Below the pieces are notes generated by a model. That model made no database searches. It was not told the origin of the DNA and saw only the letters and a list, made by a program, of their open reading frames with translations. The position numbers and the translations under genes were made by a program. Below, piece after piece: positions 8,119 through 17,965 of a stretch of 64,000 nt of DNA (position 1 is its first letter; every line of letters starts with the position of its first letter). Source of the DNA: Thiopseudomonas sp. (GTDB taxonomy: Bacteria; Pseudomonadota; Gammaproteobacteria; Pseudomonadales; Pseudomonadaceae); the NCBI GenBank assembly GCA_023228985.1, contig JALOAC010000011.1, forward strand, positions 1-64,000. The letters are read 5' to 3'.

Positions 8119-8934
8119 ATGTTAAAACAGCGGATTATCACGGCCTTATGGTTGCTGCCGTTGGCCTTGTTTGGTTTCTTTGTTCTATCAGGCTGGGCAT
8201 TTAGTTTGTTTGTTGGTGTGGTGTTAACTCTGGGTGCATGGGAGTGGGCGCAGTTGGCCGGCAGTGCGCGGCAGTCGCAGCGTGTTGGTTATGCAGCGGT
8301 GACCGCTGTGTTATTTGCGACTTTACAGCTAGTGCCAGCAATAGAGTTACCCGTATTACTTGTTGCTTTGGCATGGTGGTGTGCGGCCGCGTTAATGGTT
8401 ATGAGTTATCCGCGCTCGGTCAGTCTCTGGGGCGGCTTGTTGGGTAAGTTGCTAATCGGCTGGCTGATTCTTTTACCCGCCGGTATTGGCTTGCTGGTCC
8501 TCAAATCTTTCGAGCAAGGCAATGCTTTAATTTTTAGTGTTATGTTGATGGTTTGGGCTGCTGACATAGGCGCCTATTTTTCGGGTAAAGCATTTGGTAA
8601 GCGCAAGTTAGCGCCTAATGTGAGTCCCGGCAAAAGCTGGGCGGGTCTATACGGCGGCCTGCTGTCCAGTGTGTTAGTGGCCTTAGGGTGTGCGCTCTAT
8701 TTTTCCTTATCCGCTAAGCAGCTAATTGTCTTTCTGATAGCTGCCGTGGTGATTATTTTATTCTCTGTCATCGGTGATTTAACCGAAAGCATGTTTAAGC
8801 GCCAAGCAGGTGTTAAAGACAGCAGTAATTTGCTGCCCGGCCACGGTGGTGTACTCGATCGTATCGATAGCCTTACAGCAGCACTGCCTTTGTTTGCTTT
8901 GTTTTTAATCTTTGCCGGTTGGGCGGTTCAGTAG
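8119..8934 (+). CDS. cdsA: Phosphatidate cytidylyltransferase (CDP-diglyceride synthase)
   Basis: Integral inner-membrane enzyme that makes CDP-diacylglycerol from phosphatidic acid and CTP, the precursor of phosphatidylglycerol and phosphatidylethanolamine. The 271-aa protein is hydrophobic through most of its length. The CDS signature KDSSNLLPGHGGVLDRIDS is at about residues 233-251, and the metal-binding WAADIGAYFSG segment is near 150. The stop codon shares one base with the dxr start. Confidence 0.97.
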   Translation: MLKQRIITALWLLPLALFGFFVLSGWAFSLFVGVVLTLGAWEWAQLAGSARQSQRVGYAAVTAVLFATLQLVPAIELPVLLVALAWWCAAALMVMSYPRSVSLWGGLLGKLLIGWLILLPAGIGLLVLKSFEQGNALIFSVMLMVWAADIGAYFSGKAFGKRKLAPNVSPGKSWAGLYGGLLSSVLVALGCALYFSLSAKQLIVFLIAAVVIILFSVIGDLTESMFKRQAGVKDSSNLLPGHGGVLDRIDSLTAALPLFALFLIFAGWAVQ

Positions 8935-10133
8935 TGCAGCAAATTACTATTCTTGGTGCTACGGGTTCTATTGGCGCTAGTACATTGGATGTTATTAGCC
9001 AGCATCCACAGGCTTATCAGGTGTTTGCCCTTACAGCCCATCGCCAGCTCGATAAGCTGGCAGAACTCTGTCAGCGCTTTCGTCCGCGCTACGCCGTAGT
9101 TGAAACCGAGCAGGATGCCGAAGCACTGCAGCAGCAGTTATCCGGTTTGGGCTTAGACACCGAACTGCTGTTTGGTGAGTCGAGTTTATGCCAGGTTGCC
9201 AGTGCGCCAGAGGTGGACGCCGTGATGTCCGCTATCGTCGGGGCAGCTGGTCTGGTGCCGACATTAGCAGCAGTGCATGCGGGCAAAAAAGTGTTGCTAG
9301 CAAATAAAGAAGCGCTGGTGATGTCGGGCGCGCTCTTTATGCAGGCCGTGCGTGAACATGGCGCACAGCTTTTACCTATAGACAGCGAACACAATGCTAT
9401 CTACCAGTGTCTACCCTGTAATTATCAAGATGGCTTGCAGCAGGTTGGCGTACGCCGTTTACTGCTAACGGCTTCGGGTGGGCCTTTTCGTGAAACCGCC
9501 TTGGCTGATCTGGCTAAGGTGACGCCAGCTCAAGCCTGTGCGCACCCCAACTGGTCAATGGGGCAAAAGATTTCCGTTGATTCAGCTACTATGATGAATA
9601 AGGGCTTGGAGCTGATTGAGGCTTGTTGGTTGTTTGATGCTAAGCCGCAGCAGGTTGAAATAGTGGTGCATCCGCAAAGTGTGATTCATTCATTGGTCGA
9701 CTATGTCGATGGTTCTGTATTAGCTCAGTTGGGTAATCCAGATATGCGCACACCCATCGCCCATGCGCTGGCATGGCCCAACAGGATTGATTCTGGTGTG
9801 CAACCTTTAGATTTGTATCAGTTAGCGCGGATGGATTTTTTTGAGCCGGACTTAGAGCGGTTTGCCTGTTTAAAGTTAGCTCGTGATGCGGCTGAACAGG
9901 GCGGTACGGCACCAGCAATTCTTAATGCGGCTAACGAGGTGGCTGTAGCTGGTTTTCTGGCAGGACAGATTGGTTTTTTAGACATTGCCCATTTAATTGA
10001 TAGTATTTTGCAGCAGTTATCAGTACAGCCTGTAACCGATTTACAGGCGGTGTTAACTGCAGATCAGCAATCACGTGAGCTGGCGCACAAATGGCTAGCA
10101 AAAACAGCAGCTTTGCGAGGAGATAGCACGTGA
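8934..10133 (+). CDS. dxr: 1-deoxy-D-xylulose 5-phosphate reductoisomerase
   Basis: Committed step of the MEP isoprenoid pathway: rearrangement and NADPH reduction of DXP to MEP. The protein of about 399 aa begins MQQITILGATGSIGASTLDV (NADPH-binding loop). It carries metal-ligand motifs LLPIDSEHNAI and DSATMMNKGLELIEA, and TASGGPFRE. The GTG at 8934, sharing one base with the cdsA stop, puts the Rossmann strand at the usual distance; a TTG five codons upstream is also open. It supplies precursors used by uppS in the same operon. Confidence 0.97.
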   Translation: MQQITILGATGSIGASTLDVISQHPQAYQVFALTAHRQLDKLAELCQRFRPRYAVVETEQDAEALQQQLSGLGLDTELLFGESSLCQVASAPEVDAVMSAIVGAAGLVPTLAAVHAGKKVLLANKEALVMSGALFMQAVREHGAQLLPIDSEHNAIYQCLPCNYQDGLQQVGVRRLLLTASGGPFRETALADLAKVTPAQACAHPNWSMGQKISVDSATMMNKGLELIEACWLFDAKPQQVEIVVHPQSVIHSLVDYVDGSVLAQLGNPDMRTPIAHALAWPNRIDSGVQPLDLYQLARMDFFEPDLERFACLKLARDAAEQGGTAPAILNAANEVAVAGFLAGQIGFLDIAHLIDSILQQLSVQPVTDLQAVLTADQQSRELAHKWLAKTAALRGDST

Positions 10134-11482
10134 GCAGTTTGTATATGCTCTTTGGCACCCTGTTGGCTTTAGGTGTCTTGGTAACCATTCATGAGTACGG
10201 CCATTTTTGGGTGGCGCGCAAATGTGGTGTGAAAGTGCTGCGTTTTTCAGTGGGCTTTGGTACACCCTTGCTGCGCTGGCACGATCGTCATGGCACTGAG
10301 TTTGTCATTGCCGCTATTCCTTTGGGTGGCTACGTAAAAATGCTTGATAGTCGCGAAACGGAGCTGACTGAGCAGCAACAAACACAAGCATTTAATCATA
10401 AGTCAGTACAGCAGCGCATCGCTATTGTGGCTGCTGGACCAGTGGCTAATTTCTTATTGGCTCTAGTGTTTTTTTGGTGTCTGGCCATGCTGGGCACGCA
10501 AGAACCAAGACCTATCATCGGGCAGGTTCTGCCACAAAGTTTAGCCGAGCAGGCAGGCCTAAAAGCAGGGCTGGAAATCAGCGCCATTGACGGCAATCCA
10601 GTGGTTGGTTGGTCAGATATCAGTATTCAGCTAATTAGGCGCGCTGGTGAAACGGGAACACTGCGTATTGATGCACAGGTACCGGGTGACTCAATCGCTG
10701 CCGACTACTCACTGCAATTGCAGGAATGGCAGAAGGGCGCTGAGGATTTAAACCCGCTTTTGTCGTTAGGTTTAGTGCCGTGGCGTCCTGCAGTTGAGGC
10801 GTTGTTAACGCAGCTTGATGAGCAAGGGCCTGCTTATGCGGCAGGTTTGCGGGAGCAGGATTTAATTGTTGCGATTGACGAGCAGTCGATGGATTCATGG
10901 CATGAGGTGGTGCGCTATGTGCAGGCTAAACCAAACCAGCAGGTACGTATTTTAGTCGAGCGCCAGCATGAGCAGTTGCTTATTCCGGTAAACTTAACCG
11001 CGCGCGGTGATGAGAGGTTGCCGGTAGGTTATTTAGGCGCCGGTGCAAGCAGTGCGGCATGGCCAGAAGAAATGTTAGTTCATACCAGTTTTGGCCCTGT
11101 GTCGGCCATTGCTGAGGGGGCTAAGCGCACCTGGTTAATGAGCAGCATGACGCTGGCCTCAATTAAGAAAATGCTTTTTGGTGAGTTATCTGCAAAAAAC
11201 TTGAGTGGACCCATAAGCATTGCTAAAGTAGCGGGCGCTTCAGCTGAATCCGGATTGCGTAGTTTTTTGAACTTTTTGGCCTATTTGAGTATCAGTTTAG
11301 GGGTGTTAAATTTATTGCCTATCCCTGTGCTAGACGGCGGACATTTGCTATTTTATACGGTCGAGTGGGTTCGTGGAAAACCAGTTTCAGAAAAGATTCA
11401 AACATGGGGCATGCAAATAGGCATAGCTCTGGTAATGTGTGTCATGTTTTTTGCTGTATTTAATGACATAACGCGCTTATAA
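10130..11482 (+). CDS. rseP: RIP zinc metalloprotease RseP (site-2 protease)
   Basis: Inner-membrane protease that cuts anti-sigma factor RseA (MucA in pseudomonads) after DegS/AlgW, releasing sigma-E/AlgU. The HEYGH zinc motif is at residues 21-25. Two PDZ domains occupy about 125-190 and 210-290, and the third ligand lies in NLLPIPVLDGGH near residue 400. The 450 aa match the family. The GTG start overlaps the dxr stop by 4 bp. It sits directly upstream of bamA, whose assembly status feeds the same stress response. Confidence 0.97.
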   Translation: MSSLYMLFGTLLALGVLVTIHEYGHFWVARKCGVKVLRFSVGFGTPLLRWHDRHGTEFVIAAIPLGGYVKMLDSRETELTEQQQTQAFNHKSVQQRIAIVAAGPVANFLLALVFFWCLAMLGTQEPRPIIGQVLPQSLAEQAGLKAGLEISAIDGNPVVGWSDISIQLIRRAGETGTLRIDAQVPGDSIAADYSLQLQEWQKGAEDLNPLLSLGLVPWRPAVEALLTQLDEQGPAYAAGLREQDLIVAIDEQSMDSWHEVVRYVQAKPNQQVRILVERQHEQLLIPVNLTARGDERLPVGYLGAGASSAAWPEEMLVHTSFGPVSAIAEGAKRTWLMSSMTLASIKKMLFGELSAKNLSGPISIAKVAGASAESGLRSFLNFLAYLSISLGVLNLLPIPVLDGGHLLFYTVEWVRGKPVSEKIQTWGMQIGIALVMCVMFFAVFNDITRL

Positions 11483-11546
11483 AATTGTTGGTTGTTGTGT
11501 TTAATAACAGCTTTTTTAACCACAAAAAAAACAAATAAAGGACAGC

Positions 11547-13892
11547 ATGAAACGTCTGTTATTACCAGCGGTAATCTCCGCACTAATTATGTCTGAAGCT
11601 TCAGCAGCGCCTTTTACGATTGCTGATATCCGCCTCAATGGTTTACAACGCGTTTCAGCGGGCAGCGTGTTCGCCGCCTTGCCGCTGGGTGTGGGTGACG
11701 AAGTTGATGATCGTGGTTTGGTTGAAGCGACACAGGCTCTGTTTAAAACAGGCTTTTTCCAAGATATCCAACTGAGTCGCGATGAGGCTGTGTTGGTGGT
11801 TAATCTGGTTGAGCGTCCATCAATTTCCAGTATTGAAATTACCGGCAACAAAGCAATTAAAACCGAAGACTTGCTTAAAGGACTTAAACAGTCGGGCCTG
11901 GCTGAAGGCGAAATCTTTCAACGTGCCACTTTGGAAGGTGTGCGTAATGAGTTGCATCGGCAGTATGTAGCCCAAGGACGTTATGGTGCGCATATTGAAG
12001 CCACCGTTGTGCAGCAGGAGCGCAACCGCACGGCCATCAAGATTGAAATTAAAGAAGGCTCTGTTGCTTCTATTCGTCATGTGAACGTAGTGGGCAATAA
12101 GGTGTTTTCCAATGATGAACTGACGGACATTTTTGAGCTTAAAGAGCGCAATTGGCTGTCTTTCTTCAAGGGTGACGACAAGTACTCGCGCGAAAAGCTT
12201 TCCGGCGACTTAGAGCGCTTGCGTTCTTATTATCTGGACCGTGGTTATATCAATATGGATATAACTTCAACTCAGGTGTCTATCACGCCTGATAGAAAGC
12301 ATGTGTATCTAACGGTTAACGTAGACGAGGGCGAGCAGTATCGCATTCGCGAGGTTAAGCTGTCGGGCGATCTCAAGGTTCCTGAGGAAGAAGTCGAAGC
12401 TTTGTTGTTGTCTGGCGAGGGGCAAATTTTCTCGCGCAAGGTAATGACCACTACAGCTGATTTGATTACCCGTCGCTTAGGTAATGATGGCTACACCTTT
12501 GCTAACGTGAGCGGTGTGCCACAGGTTCACGATGAAGATAATACGGTTAGCATTACCTTTGTCGTTGACCCGGGTAAACGCGCTTACGTCAATCGTATTA
12601 ATTTCCGCGGCAACACCAAAACCCGTGATGAAGTGTTGCGTCGCGAAATGCGTCAAATGGAAGGCGGTTGGGCATCAACTTATCTGATTGATCAGTCTAA
12701 AACACGTCTTGAGCGTCTAGGTTACTTTAAAGAAGTTAACGTCGAAACGCCTGCAGTGCCGGGTACAGACGATCAGGTTGATGTCAATATCAGTGTTGAG
12801 GAGCAAGCCTCCGGTTCTATTTCTGCCAGTATTGGTTACGCGCAAAACGCAGGTTTAATCTTGGGTGGCTCTATTAGTCAGAGCAACTTTATGGGGACGG
12901 GTAACTACGTTAGTTTTGGTTTAACCCGTAGTGAATACCAGAGCGCCTATAACTTTAACTTTGTTGACCCCTACTGGACCGTTGACGGTGTTAGTTTGGG
13001 TTATAACGCTTTCTACCGTGAAACTAACTTTAAAAAGCTCAAGGTTGATGTGGCCAGTTACTCGGTAGATAGTTACGGCGGTGGTGTAACGCTTGGCTAC
13101 CCCATTAGTGAAGAGTCGCGCCTGACTTTTGGTTTGAGTGCGCAGAAAGACACGATCAAAATTGGTACTATTCCAGCAAAAGAAATTGAAGACTTTGCTA
13201 AGCGCGAAGGTAAAGATCACAACATCTTTAAAGGCTCGGCAGGTTGGTCTACATCCACGCTTAACCGCGGTGTATTGCCCACCCGCGGCTATTCGCAGGG
13301 TGTTTTTGTAGACACAACGATTCCTGGCAGTGATCTGTCTTTTTACAGCTTGGACTATAACGGCCAAGTGTATAAGCGCTTAGGCAGCAGTGAACAGCTG
13401 TTACGTTTCCATACCCAGCTTGGTTATGCTGACAGCTACGGTTCCACCAAGGTGTTGCCGTTCTATGAGCACTACTATGCCGGTGGTTTTGGTTCGGTGC
13501 GAGGCTTTAGAGACAGCAGTTTAGGGCCGCGCAGTACACCACATGATAATGACTGGGACAAAGATTTACTGCCTTTCGGTGGTAACGTTTTAATTCAGGG
13601 TGGTGTGGAGTGGATTTTCCCTATGCCCTTTATCAAAGATCAGCGCTCATTCCGTAGTTATGCGTTCTGGGATGTGGGTAACGTCTTTAATACCAGCTGT
13701 AGTAAGTACCAAAAAGCCCGTAACGAAGAGGGTTGCAGTATAAGCGCCAGTGAATTAGCCAGCTCAGCCGGTGTGGGTTTAACTTGGGTAACTGCTATGG
13801 GGCCGCTTAGCTTCAGTGTGGGTAGACCGCTTAAAAAGCCAGAAAACTCAAGCAGCCAGTTCTTCCAGTTTACTCTTGGACAAACGTTCTAG
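11547..13892 (+). CDS. bamA: Outer membrane protein assembly factor BamA
   Basis: Core subunit of the BAM complex that inserts beta-barrel proteins. The 781-aa precursor has a signal peptide ending near SEASA-AP (residue 21), five POTRA domains (about 22-420; for example SSIEITGNKAIKTEDLLKGL opens POTRA 2) and a C-terminal 16-strand Omp85 barrel with the GSVRGF lid motif near residue 650. The final residues FTLGQTF end in the aromatic expected of outer-membrane barrels. AAAGGA precedes the ATG. skp follows after 32 bp. Confidence 0.98.
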   Translation: MKRLLLPAVISALIMSEASAAPFTIADIRLNGLQRVSAGSVFAALPLGVGDEVDDRGLVEATQALFKTGFFQDIQLSRDEAVLVVNLVERPSISSIEITGNKAIKTEDLLKGLKQSGLAEGEIFQRATLEGVRNELHRQYVAQGRYGAHIEATVVQQERNRTAIKIEIKEGSVASIRHVNVVGNKVFSNDELTDIFELKERNWLSFFKGDDKYSREKLSGDLERLRSYYLDRGYINMDITSTQVSITPDRKHVYLTVNVDEGEQYRIREVKLSGDLKVPEEEVEALLLSGEGQIFSRKVMTTTADLITRRLGNDGYTFANVSGVPQVHDEDNTVSITFVVDPGKRAYVNRINFRGNTKTRDEVLRREMRQMEGGWASTYLIDQSKTRLERLGYFKEVNVETPAVPGTDDQVDVNISVEEQASGSISASIGYAQNAGLILGGSISQSNFMGTGNYVSFGLTRSEYQSAYNFNFVDPYWTVDGVSLGYNAFYRETNFKKLKVDVASYSVDSYGGGVTLGYPISEESRLTFGLSAQKDTIKIGTIPAKEIEDFAKREGKDHNIFKGSAGWSTSTLNRGVLPTRGYSQGVFVDTTIPGSDLSFYSLDYNGQVYKRLGSSEQLLRFHTQLGYADSYGSTKVLPFYEHYYAGGFGSVRGFRDSSLGPRSTPHDNDWDKDLLPFGGNVLIQGGVEWIFPMPFIKDQRSFRSYAFWDVGNVFNTSCSKYQKARNEEGCSISASELASSAGVGLTWVTAMGPLSFSVGRPLKKPENSSSQFFQFTLGQTF

Positions 13893-13924
13893 TACAAAAT
13901 ATATATCATTCAAGGAGTGTCATA

Positions 13925-14428
13925 GTGCGTAAATTAATTCAGTTAGCTGTGTTTGCCAGTTTAATTATCAGCGGTGCAGCGCATGCTGAGCTTAAAATTG
14001 CTGTGCTTGATGTACAGATGGCACTGATGGAGTCAGATGCAGCCAAAAAATATGAAGCGCAGGATGAAAAGAATTTTGGCGCGCAGTTTGAAAAAATAAA
14101 AACGCTAGAAAACGATACGTTAAAACTGCAGCAGCGCTTACAAAAAGATGGCGAGAAAATGCAGCAGGCTGAATACGAGCGTTTAGAGCTCGAGTATAAG
14201 CAAAAAGTACGTGAAATTCAGAGCAAATCACAAGAGTTCAATGAAGCACGCGCCAAATCTGAGCAAGATTTTTTGCAAGGCATTAAGCCTAAGCTTGATA
14301 AAGCTATTGAAGAAGTTTTGAAGGCCGGTAACTATGATCTGGTTATCGACAGAGCAGCAGTCGTGGATGTGAGCCCAAAGTTGGATATTACTTTGCGCGT
14401 AGTTGAACGCTTAAACCAGATGCGTTGA
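13925..14428 (+). CDS. skp: Periplasmic chaperone Skp/OmpH family
   Basis: Holds unfolded outer-membrane proteins in the periplasm before delivery to BAM. The 167-aa protein has a cleavable signal peptide ending at about AHA-EL, a short beta segment (LKIAVLDVQMALMES) and a long charged helical region (about 45-125) expected to form the jellyfish-like tentacles. The GTG start has an excellent AAGGAG site. The position between bamA and lpxD is the conserved one. Confidence 0.95.
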   Translation: MRKLIQLAVFASLIISGAAHAELKIAVLDVQMALMESDAAKKYEAQDEKNFGAQFEKIKTLENDTLKLQQRLQKDGEKMQQAEYERLELEYKQKVREIQSKSQEFNEARAKSEQDFLQGIKPKLDKAIEEVLKAGNYDLVIDRAAVVDVSPKLDITLRVVERLNQMR

Positions 14429-14429
14429 T

Positions 14430-15467
14430 ATGGCTGGGTTTACTTACAGCTTAAAAGAGCTGGCTGACCACGTTGATGCACAAGTTCAGGGTGACGAACA
14501 GATTATTATTAATGGTTTGTCTACCCTGCAGGATGCACAAGCCAATCAGATTAGTTTTCTGGCTAACCCACAGTACCGCAAACAATTGGCTGATACACAA
14601 GCGGGTGCGGTACTGCTGACAGAAAAGGATGCACAGGTTTATCCCGGTAACTGCCTGATAGTGGCCGATCCCTATTTGGCTTTTGCGCGAATTTCCCACC
14701 TCTTTGATCCCAAGCCAAAAACTCAGCCTGGTATTCACCCGAGCGCGCATATTGATGATAGCGCTCAGATTGATGCAACGGCCTGTATTGGACCAGGTGT
14801 AGTTATAGAAGCGGACGTACAGATCGCTGCTAATGTGGTCATTGGCGCACATTGTTTTATTGGTGCACGCAGTCGTATTGGCGCAGACAGTTGGTTAGCG
14901 CCGCGAGTAACCCTGTACCACGACGTTAAAGCCGGAGCACGACTGGTGATTCAGTCAGGTGCGGTGATTGGTGGCGAAGGTTTTGGTTTTGCTAAACATG
15001 AAGGAGCATGGCAAAAAATTGCTCAAATTGGCGGTGTCACCATCGGTAATGATGTTGAGATTGGTGCGAATACCTGTATAGACCGCGGCGCCATAAAGGA
15101 CACACTAATAGGCAATGGCGTTAAAATAGACAATCAAATCCAAATTGCGCATAACGTCGAGGTGGGTGACCACACGGCTATGGCAGCCTGTGTTGGGATT
15201 TCTGGCAGCACTAAAATTGGTAAGCACTGCCTGCTAGCCGGCGGTGTTGGTTTGGTAGGGCATATTGAGCTGTGTGACAATGTATTTGTTACAGGAATGA
15301 CTATGGTAACTCACTCCATCACCGAACCGGGCGCATACTCTTCCGGTACGGCCATGCAGCCGGCAGCTGAGTGGAAAAAAAGCGCAGTGCGTTTTCGGCA
15401 GTTGGATGAAATGTCTAAGAGATTACGTAAACTGGAAAAGGCCTTGGCAGGTGACTCTAAGGCGTAG
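14430..15467 (+). CDS. lpxD: UDP-3-O-acylglucosamine N-acyltransferase
   Basis: Third step of lipid A synthesis: transfers a 3-hydroxyacyl chain from ACP to the 2-amino group of UDP-3-O-acyl-glucosamine. The N-terminal uridine-binding domain (about 1-100, with ISFLANPQYRKQL) is followed by a left-handed beta-helix of hexapeptide repeats. The block IDNQIQIAHNVEVGDHTAMAA contains the catalytic His. The 345 aa are normal. It starts 1 bp after the skp stop, so translation is probably coupled. Confidence 0.97.
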   Translation: MAGFTYSLKELADHVDAQVQGDEQIIINGLSTLQDAQANQISFLANPQYRKQLADTQAGAVLLTEKDAQVYPGNCLIVADPYLAFARISHLFDPKPKTQPGIHPSAHIDDSAQIDATACIGPGVVIEADVQIAANVVIGAHCFIGARSRIGADSWLAPRVTLYHDVKAGARLVIQSGAVIGGEGFGFAKHEGAWQKIAQIGGVTIGNDVEIGANTCIDRGAIKDTLIGNGVKIDNQIQIAHNVEVGDHTAMAACVGISGSTKIGKHCLLAGGVGLVGHIELCDNVFVTGMTMVTHSITEPGAYSSGTAMQPAAEWKKSAVRFRQLDEMSKRLRKLEKALAGDSKA

Positions 15468-15587
15468 TAACTCATCTTACAAAACATGTAATATATTTTT
15501 CTGTTGATAAATTGAAGTTCTGTGTTCTAGCTGCAGTACTAATAGTGGTTTTTATTAGGACTTCAATTATAAAAAGGCTATAAAACC

Positions 15588-16028
15588 ATGATGGATATAA
15601 ATGAAATTCGCCAGTTGTTACCGCATCGTTACCCTTTTTTACTGGTGGATCGTGTAGAAACATTGGATTTGGAAAATAAAATAATTAGTGCGTATAAAAA
15701 CGTCAGTATTAACGAGCCTTTTTTCAATGGTCACTTTCCGCAGCACCCGATAATGCCTGGCGTTTTGATTATCGAAGCTATGGCGCAGGCAGCAGGTTTG
15801 TTAGGTTTTAAAATGATGAATGCCACCCCAGAGGACGGAGTGCTTTATTATTTTGTGGGTTCAGACAAATTACGCTTTCGTCATCCAGTAGTACCGGGCG
15901 ATAAACTGCAACTTGATGCGCGTTTTATTAGTGTTAAACGTGGTATTTGGAAATTTGACTGCAAGGCTACAGTAGCCGGTACAGCAGTGTGTTCCGCTGA
16001 AATTATTTGTGCGGAACGAAAATTATGA
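15588..16028 (+). CDS. fabZ: 3-hydroxyacyl-[ACP] dehydratase FabZ
   Basis: Hot-dog-fold dehydratase of fatty-acid elongation that competes with LpxA for 3-hydroxyacyl-ACP. The 146-aa protein has LLPHRYPFLLVDRV, FFNGHFPQHPIMPGV with the catalytic His, and the catalytic Glu in LIIEAMAQAAG. The stop overlaps the lpxA start (ATGA). The gap to lpxD (120 bp) is longer than the other joints in this operon and is AT-rich, so a secondary promoter there is possible. Confidence 0.98.
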   Translation: MMDINEIRQLLPHRYPFLLVDRVETLDLENKIISAYKNVSINEPFFNGHFPQHPIMPGVLIIEAMAQAAGLLGFKMMNATPEDGVLYYFVGSDKLRFRHPVVPGDKLQLDARFISVKRGIWKFDCKATVAGTAVCSAEIICAERKL

Positions 16029-16801
16029 GTTTGATTGACCCTCGCGCTATTGTTGATCCTAAGGCTAAGCTTGCAGCGGGTGTGCAGGTTGGCCCATGGA
16101 CAATAGTAGGTCCTGATGTAGAGATTGGTGAGGGTACTGTTATTGCTTCCCATGTAGTGCTTAAGGGTCCTACAGTGATTGGGCGTAATAACAAAATTTT
16201 GCAGTTTTCCAGTGTGGGTGAAGATACTCCAGATTTGAAATATCAGGGTGAGCCCACCCGGTTGGTTATCGGCGATAACAATACTATCCGTGAGGGTGTC
16301 ACTATTCATCGTGGCACGGTTCAAGATCGTGGCGAAACCACTATTGGCGATAACAACTTGCTGATGGCCTATGTACATATTGGCCATGATAGTGTGATTG
16401 GTAATCACTGTATTTTGGTCAACAACACTGCTTTGGCGGGGCATGTGCATGTGCATGACTGGGCGATTTTGTCGGGTTTTACGTTGGTACACCAACATTG
16501 TCATGTGGGTGCACACAGTTTTACCGCGATGGGTACAGCCATTGGCAAAGATATTCCTGCTTTTGTTATGGTGGCAGGCAATCCGGCAGAAGCACGCAGC
16601 ATGAACTTTGAAGGCATGCGTCGTCGTGGCGTATCAGAGACAGCCATGCAGGCGCTGCGCCGTGCATACAAAATAGTCTATCGCAGTGGTAACACAGTTG
16701 ATCATGCCTTGGCAAAACTTGAAGACAGCGCCGCTGAGTTTGCTGAAGTGGCTCTGTTTTGTGAGTCTATCCGTAGCTCAACCCGCGGTATTACGCGTTA
16801 A
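16025..16801 (+). CDS. lpxA: UDP-N-acetylglucosamine O-acyltransferase
   Basis: First step of lipid A synthesis. The 258-aa left-handed beta-helix protein begins MSLIDPRAIVDPKAKLAAGV and has hexapeptide repeats through about residue 190 and a helical C-terminus (RRGVSETAMQALRRAYKIVY). The catalytic His region is NNTALAGHVHVHD. The ATG at 16025 overlaps the fabZ stop by 4 bp, the conserved arrangement. Confidence 0.98.
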   Translation: MSLIDPRAIVDPKAKLAAGVQVGPWTIVGPDVEIGEGTVIASHVVLKGPTVIGRNNKILQFSSVGEDTPDLKYQGEPTRLVIGDNNTIREGVTIHRGTVQDRGETTIGDNNLLMAYVHIGHDSVIGNHCILVNNTALAGHVHVHDWAILSGFTLVHQHCHVGAHSFTAMGTAIGKDIPAFVMVAGNPAEARSMNFEGMRRRGVSETAMQALRRAYKIVYRSGNTVDHALAKLEDSAAEFAEVALFCESIRSSTRGITR

Positions 16802-16807
16802 TTATCC

Positions 16808-17965
16808 ATGACAAAGCCGCTTAAAGTTGCTTTGGTTGCCGGCGAGGCCTCAGGCGATATCCTCGGTGCTGGGCTGATGCAAGCATTGCGCGAACAACTG
16901 GGCCCAACTCCAATAGAGTTTATTGGCGTCGGCGGCAAGCTGATGCACGCGCAGGGGCTCCATTCTTATTTTCCGATCGAGCGCCTATCCGTAATGGGCT
17001 TGGTAGAGGTATTAGGCCGCTTGCCAGAGTTGCTGTCACGCCGCAAACGTCTGATTAAAACCCTACTGGCAGAACAACCTGATGTTTTTATTGGCATCGA
17101 CTCGCCCGATTTCACCCTGAATATAGAACTTAAACTGCGTGCGCATGGGATTAAAACCGTGCATTACGTCAGCCCGTCGGTGTGGGCATGGCGGCAAAAA
17201 CGTGTGTTTAAAATTCAGCAAGCCTGTGATTTGATGCTCTGTTTACTGCCCTTTGAAGCAGAGTTCTATCAAAAGCATCAGGTACCAGTGCGCTTTGTGG
17301 GGCACCCCTTGGCGGATACGATAGCCTTAGTTAATGAACAAGCACCTGCACGCGCACGTTTAGCGGTTGCTGCCGAGCAAACCGTGGTTGCCTTAATGCC
17401 GGGCAGTCGCGGTGGTGAAGTGGCGAAGCTGGGTGAGTTATTTGTCCAAACCGCTGCCTTGATAGTGCAGCAGCGCCCTGATGTGCAGTTCTTACTGCCA
17501 GCTGCAAGTGCCGAACGCTTGCAGCAGCTACAACTTATTTTAGCAGCGCATCAAGGGTTGCCCATTCGTTTAGTCGATGGCCAATCGCAGGATGTACTGC
17601 AAGCCTGCGATGCGGTTTTAATTGCATCAGGCACGGCGACTCTTGAGGCTATGTTGTTTAAACGCCCGATGGTGGTGGCCTACCGCCTAGCGCCTTTGAC
17701 TTACATGCTGCTTCAGCGATTGGTGAAAAGCCCGTACTTCTCGTTACCCAACCTATTGGCTGGGCGTGCCTTAGTGCCAGAGTTTATTCAGCAGCAAGCA
17801 ACGCCAGAAGCTTTGGCTCAAACCGTACTGCAGCAATTGGATGAGGGTGCGGAGCAAACCGAGCACTTTTTAGAGCTGCATAAGCTACTTAAGCGCGACG
17901 CTTCAAAACAGGCGGCAGCTGCGGTGCTGGAGTTAATACAAGGCGACACAAACCATGCAAATTGA
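16808..17965 (+). CDS. lpxB: Lipid-A-disaccharide synthase
   Basis: GT19 glycosyltransferase joining UDP-2,3-diacylglucosamine and lipid X into the disaccharide. At 385 aa it is full length. VALVAGEASGDILGAGLMQAL, FIGVGGKLM, IDSPDFTLNIELKLR and HYVSPSVWAWRQKRV are family blocks. Its last codons overlap rnhB by 11 bp. Confidence 0.98.
   Translation: MTKPLKVALVAGEASGDILGAGLMQALREQLGPTPIEFIGVGGKLMHAQGLHSYFPIERLSVMGLVEVLGRLPELLSRRKRLIKTLLAEQPDVFIGIDSPDFTLNIELKLRAHGIKTVHYVSPSVWAWRQKRVFKIQQACDLMLCLLPFEAEFYQKHQVPVRFVGHPLADTIALVNEQAPARARLAVAAEQTVVALMPGSRGGEVAKLGELFVQTAALIVQQRPDVQFLLPAASAERLQQLQLILAAHQGLPIRLVDGQSQDVLQACDAVLIASGTATLEAMLFKRPMVVAYRLAPLTYMLLQRLVKSPYFSLPNLLAGRALVPEFIQQQATPEALAQTVLQQLDEGAEQTEHFLELHKLLKRDASKQAAAAVLELIQGDTNHAN

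Noticed and set aside
12921..13367. 148-codon minus-strand open frame opposite bamA
   Set aside because: It is antisense to the conserved BamA barrel, with no recognisable protein features.
15881..16516. 211-codon minus-strand open frame opposite fabZ-lpxA
   Set aside because: Shadow of two highly conserved genes on the other strand; no family signal or ribosome site.
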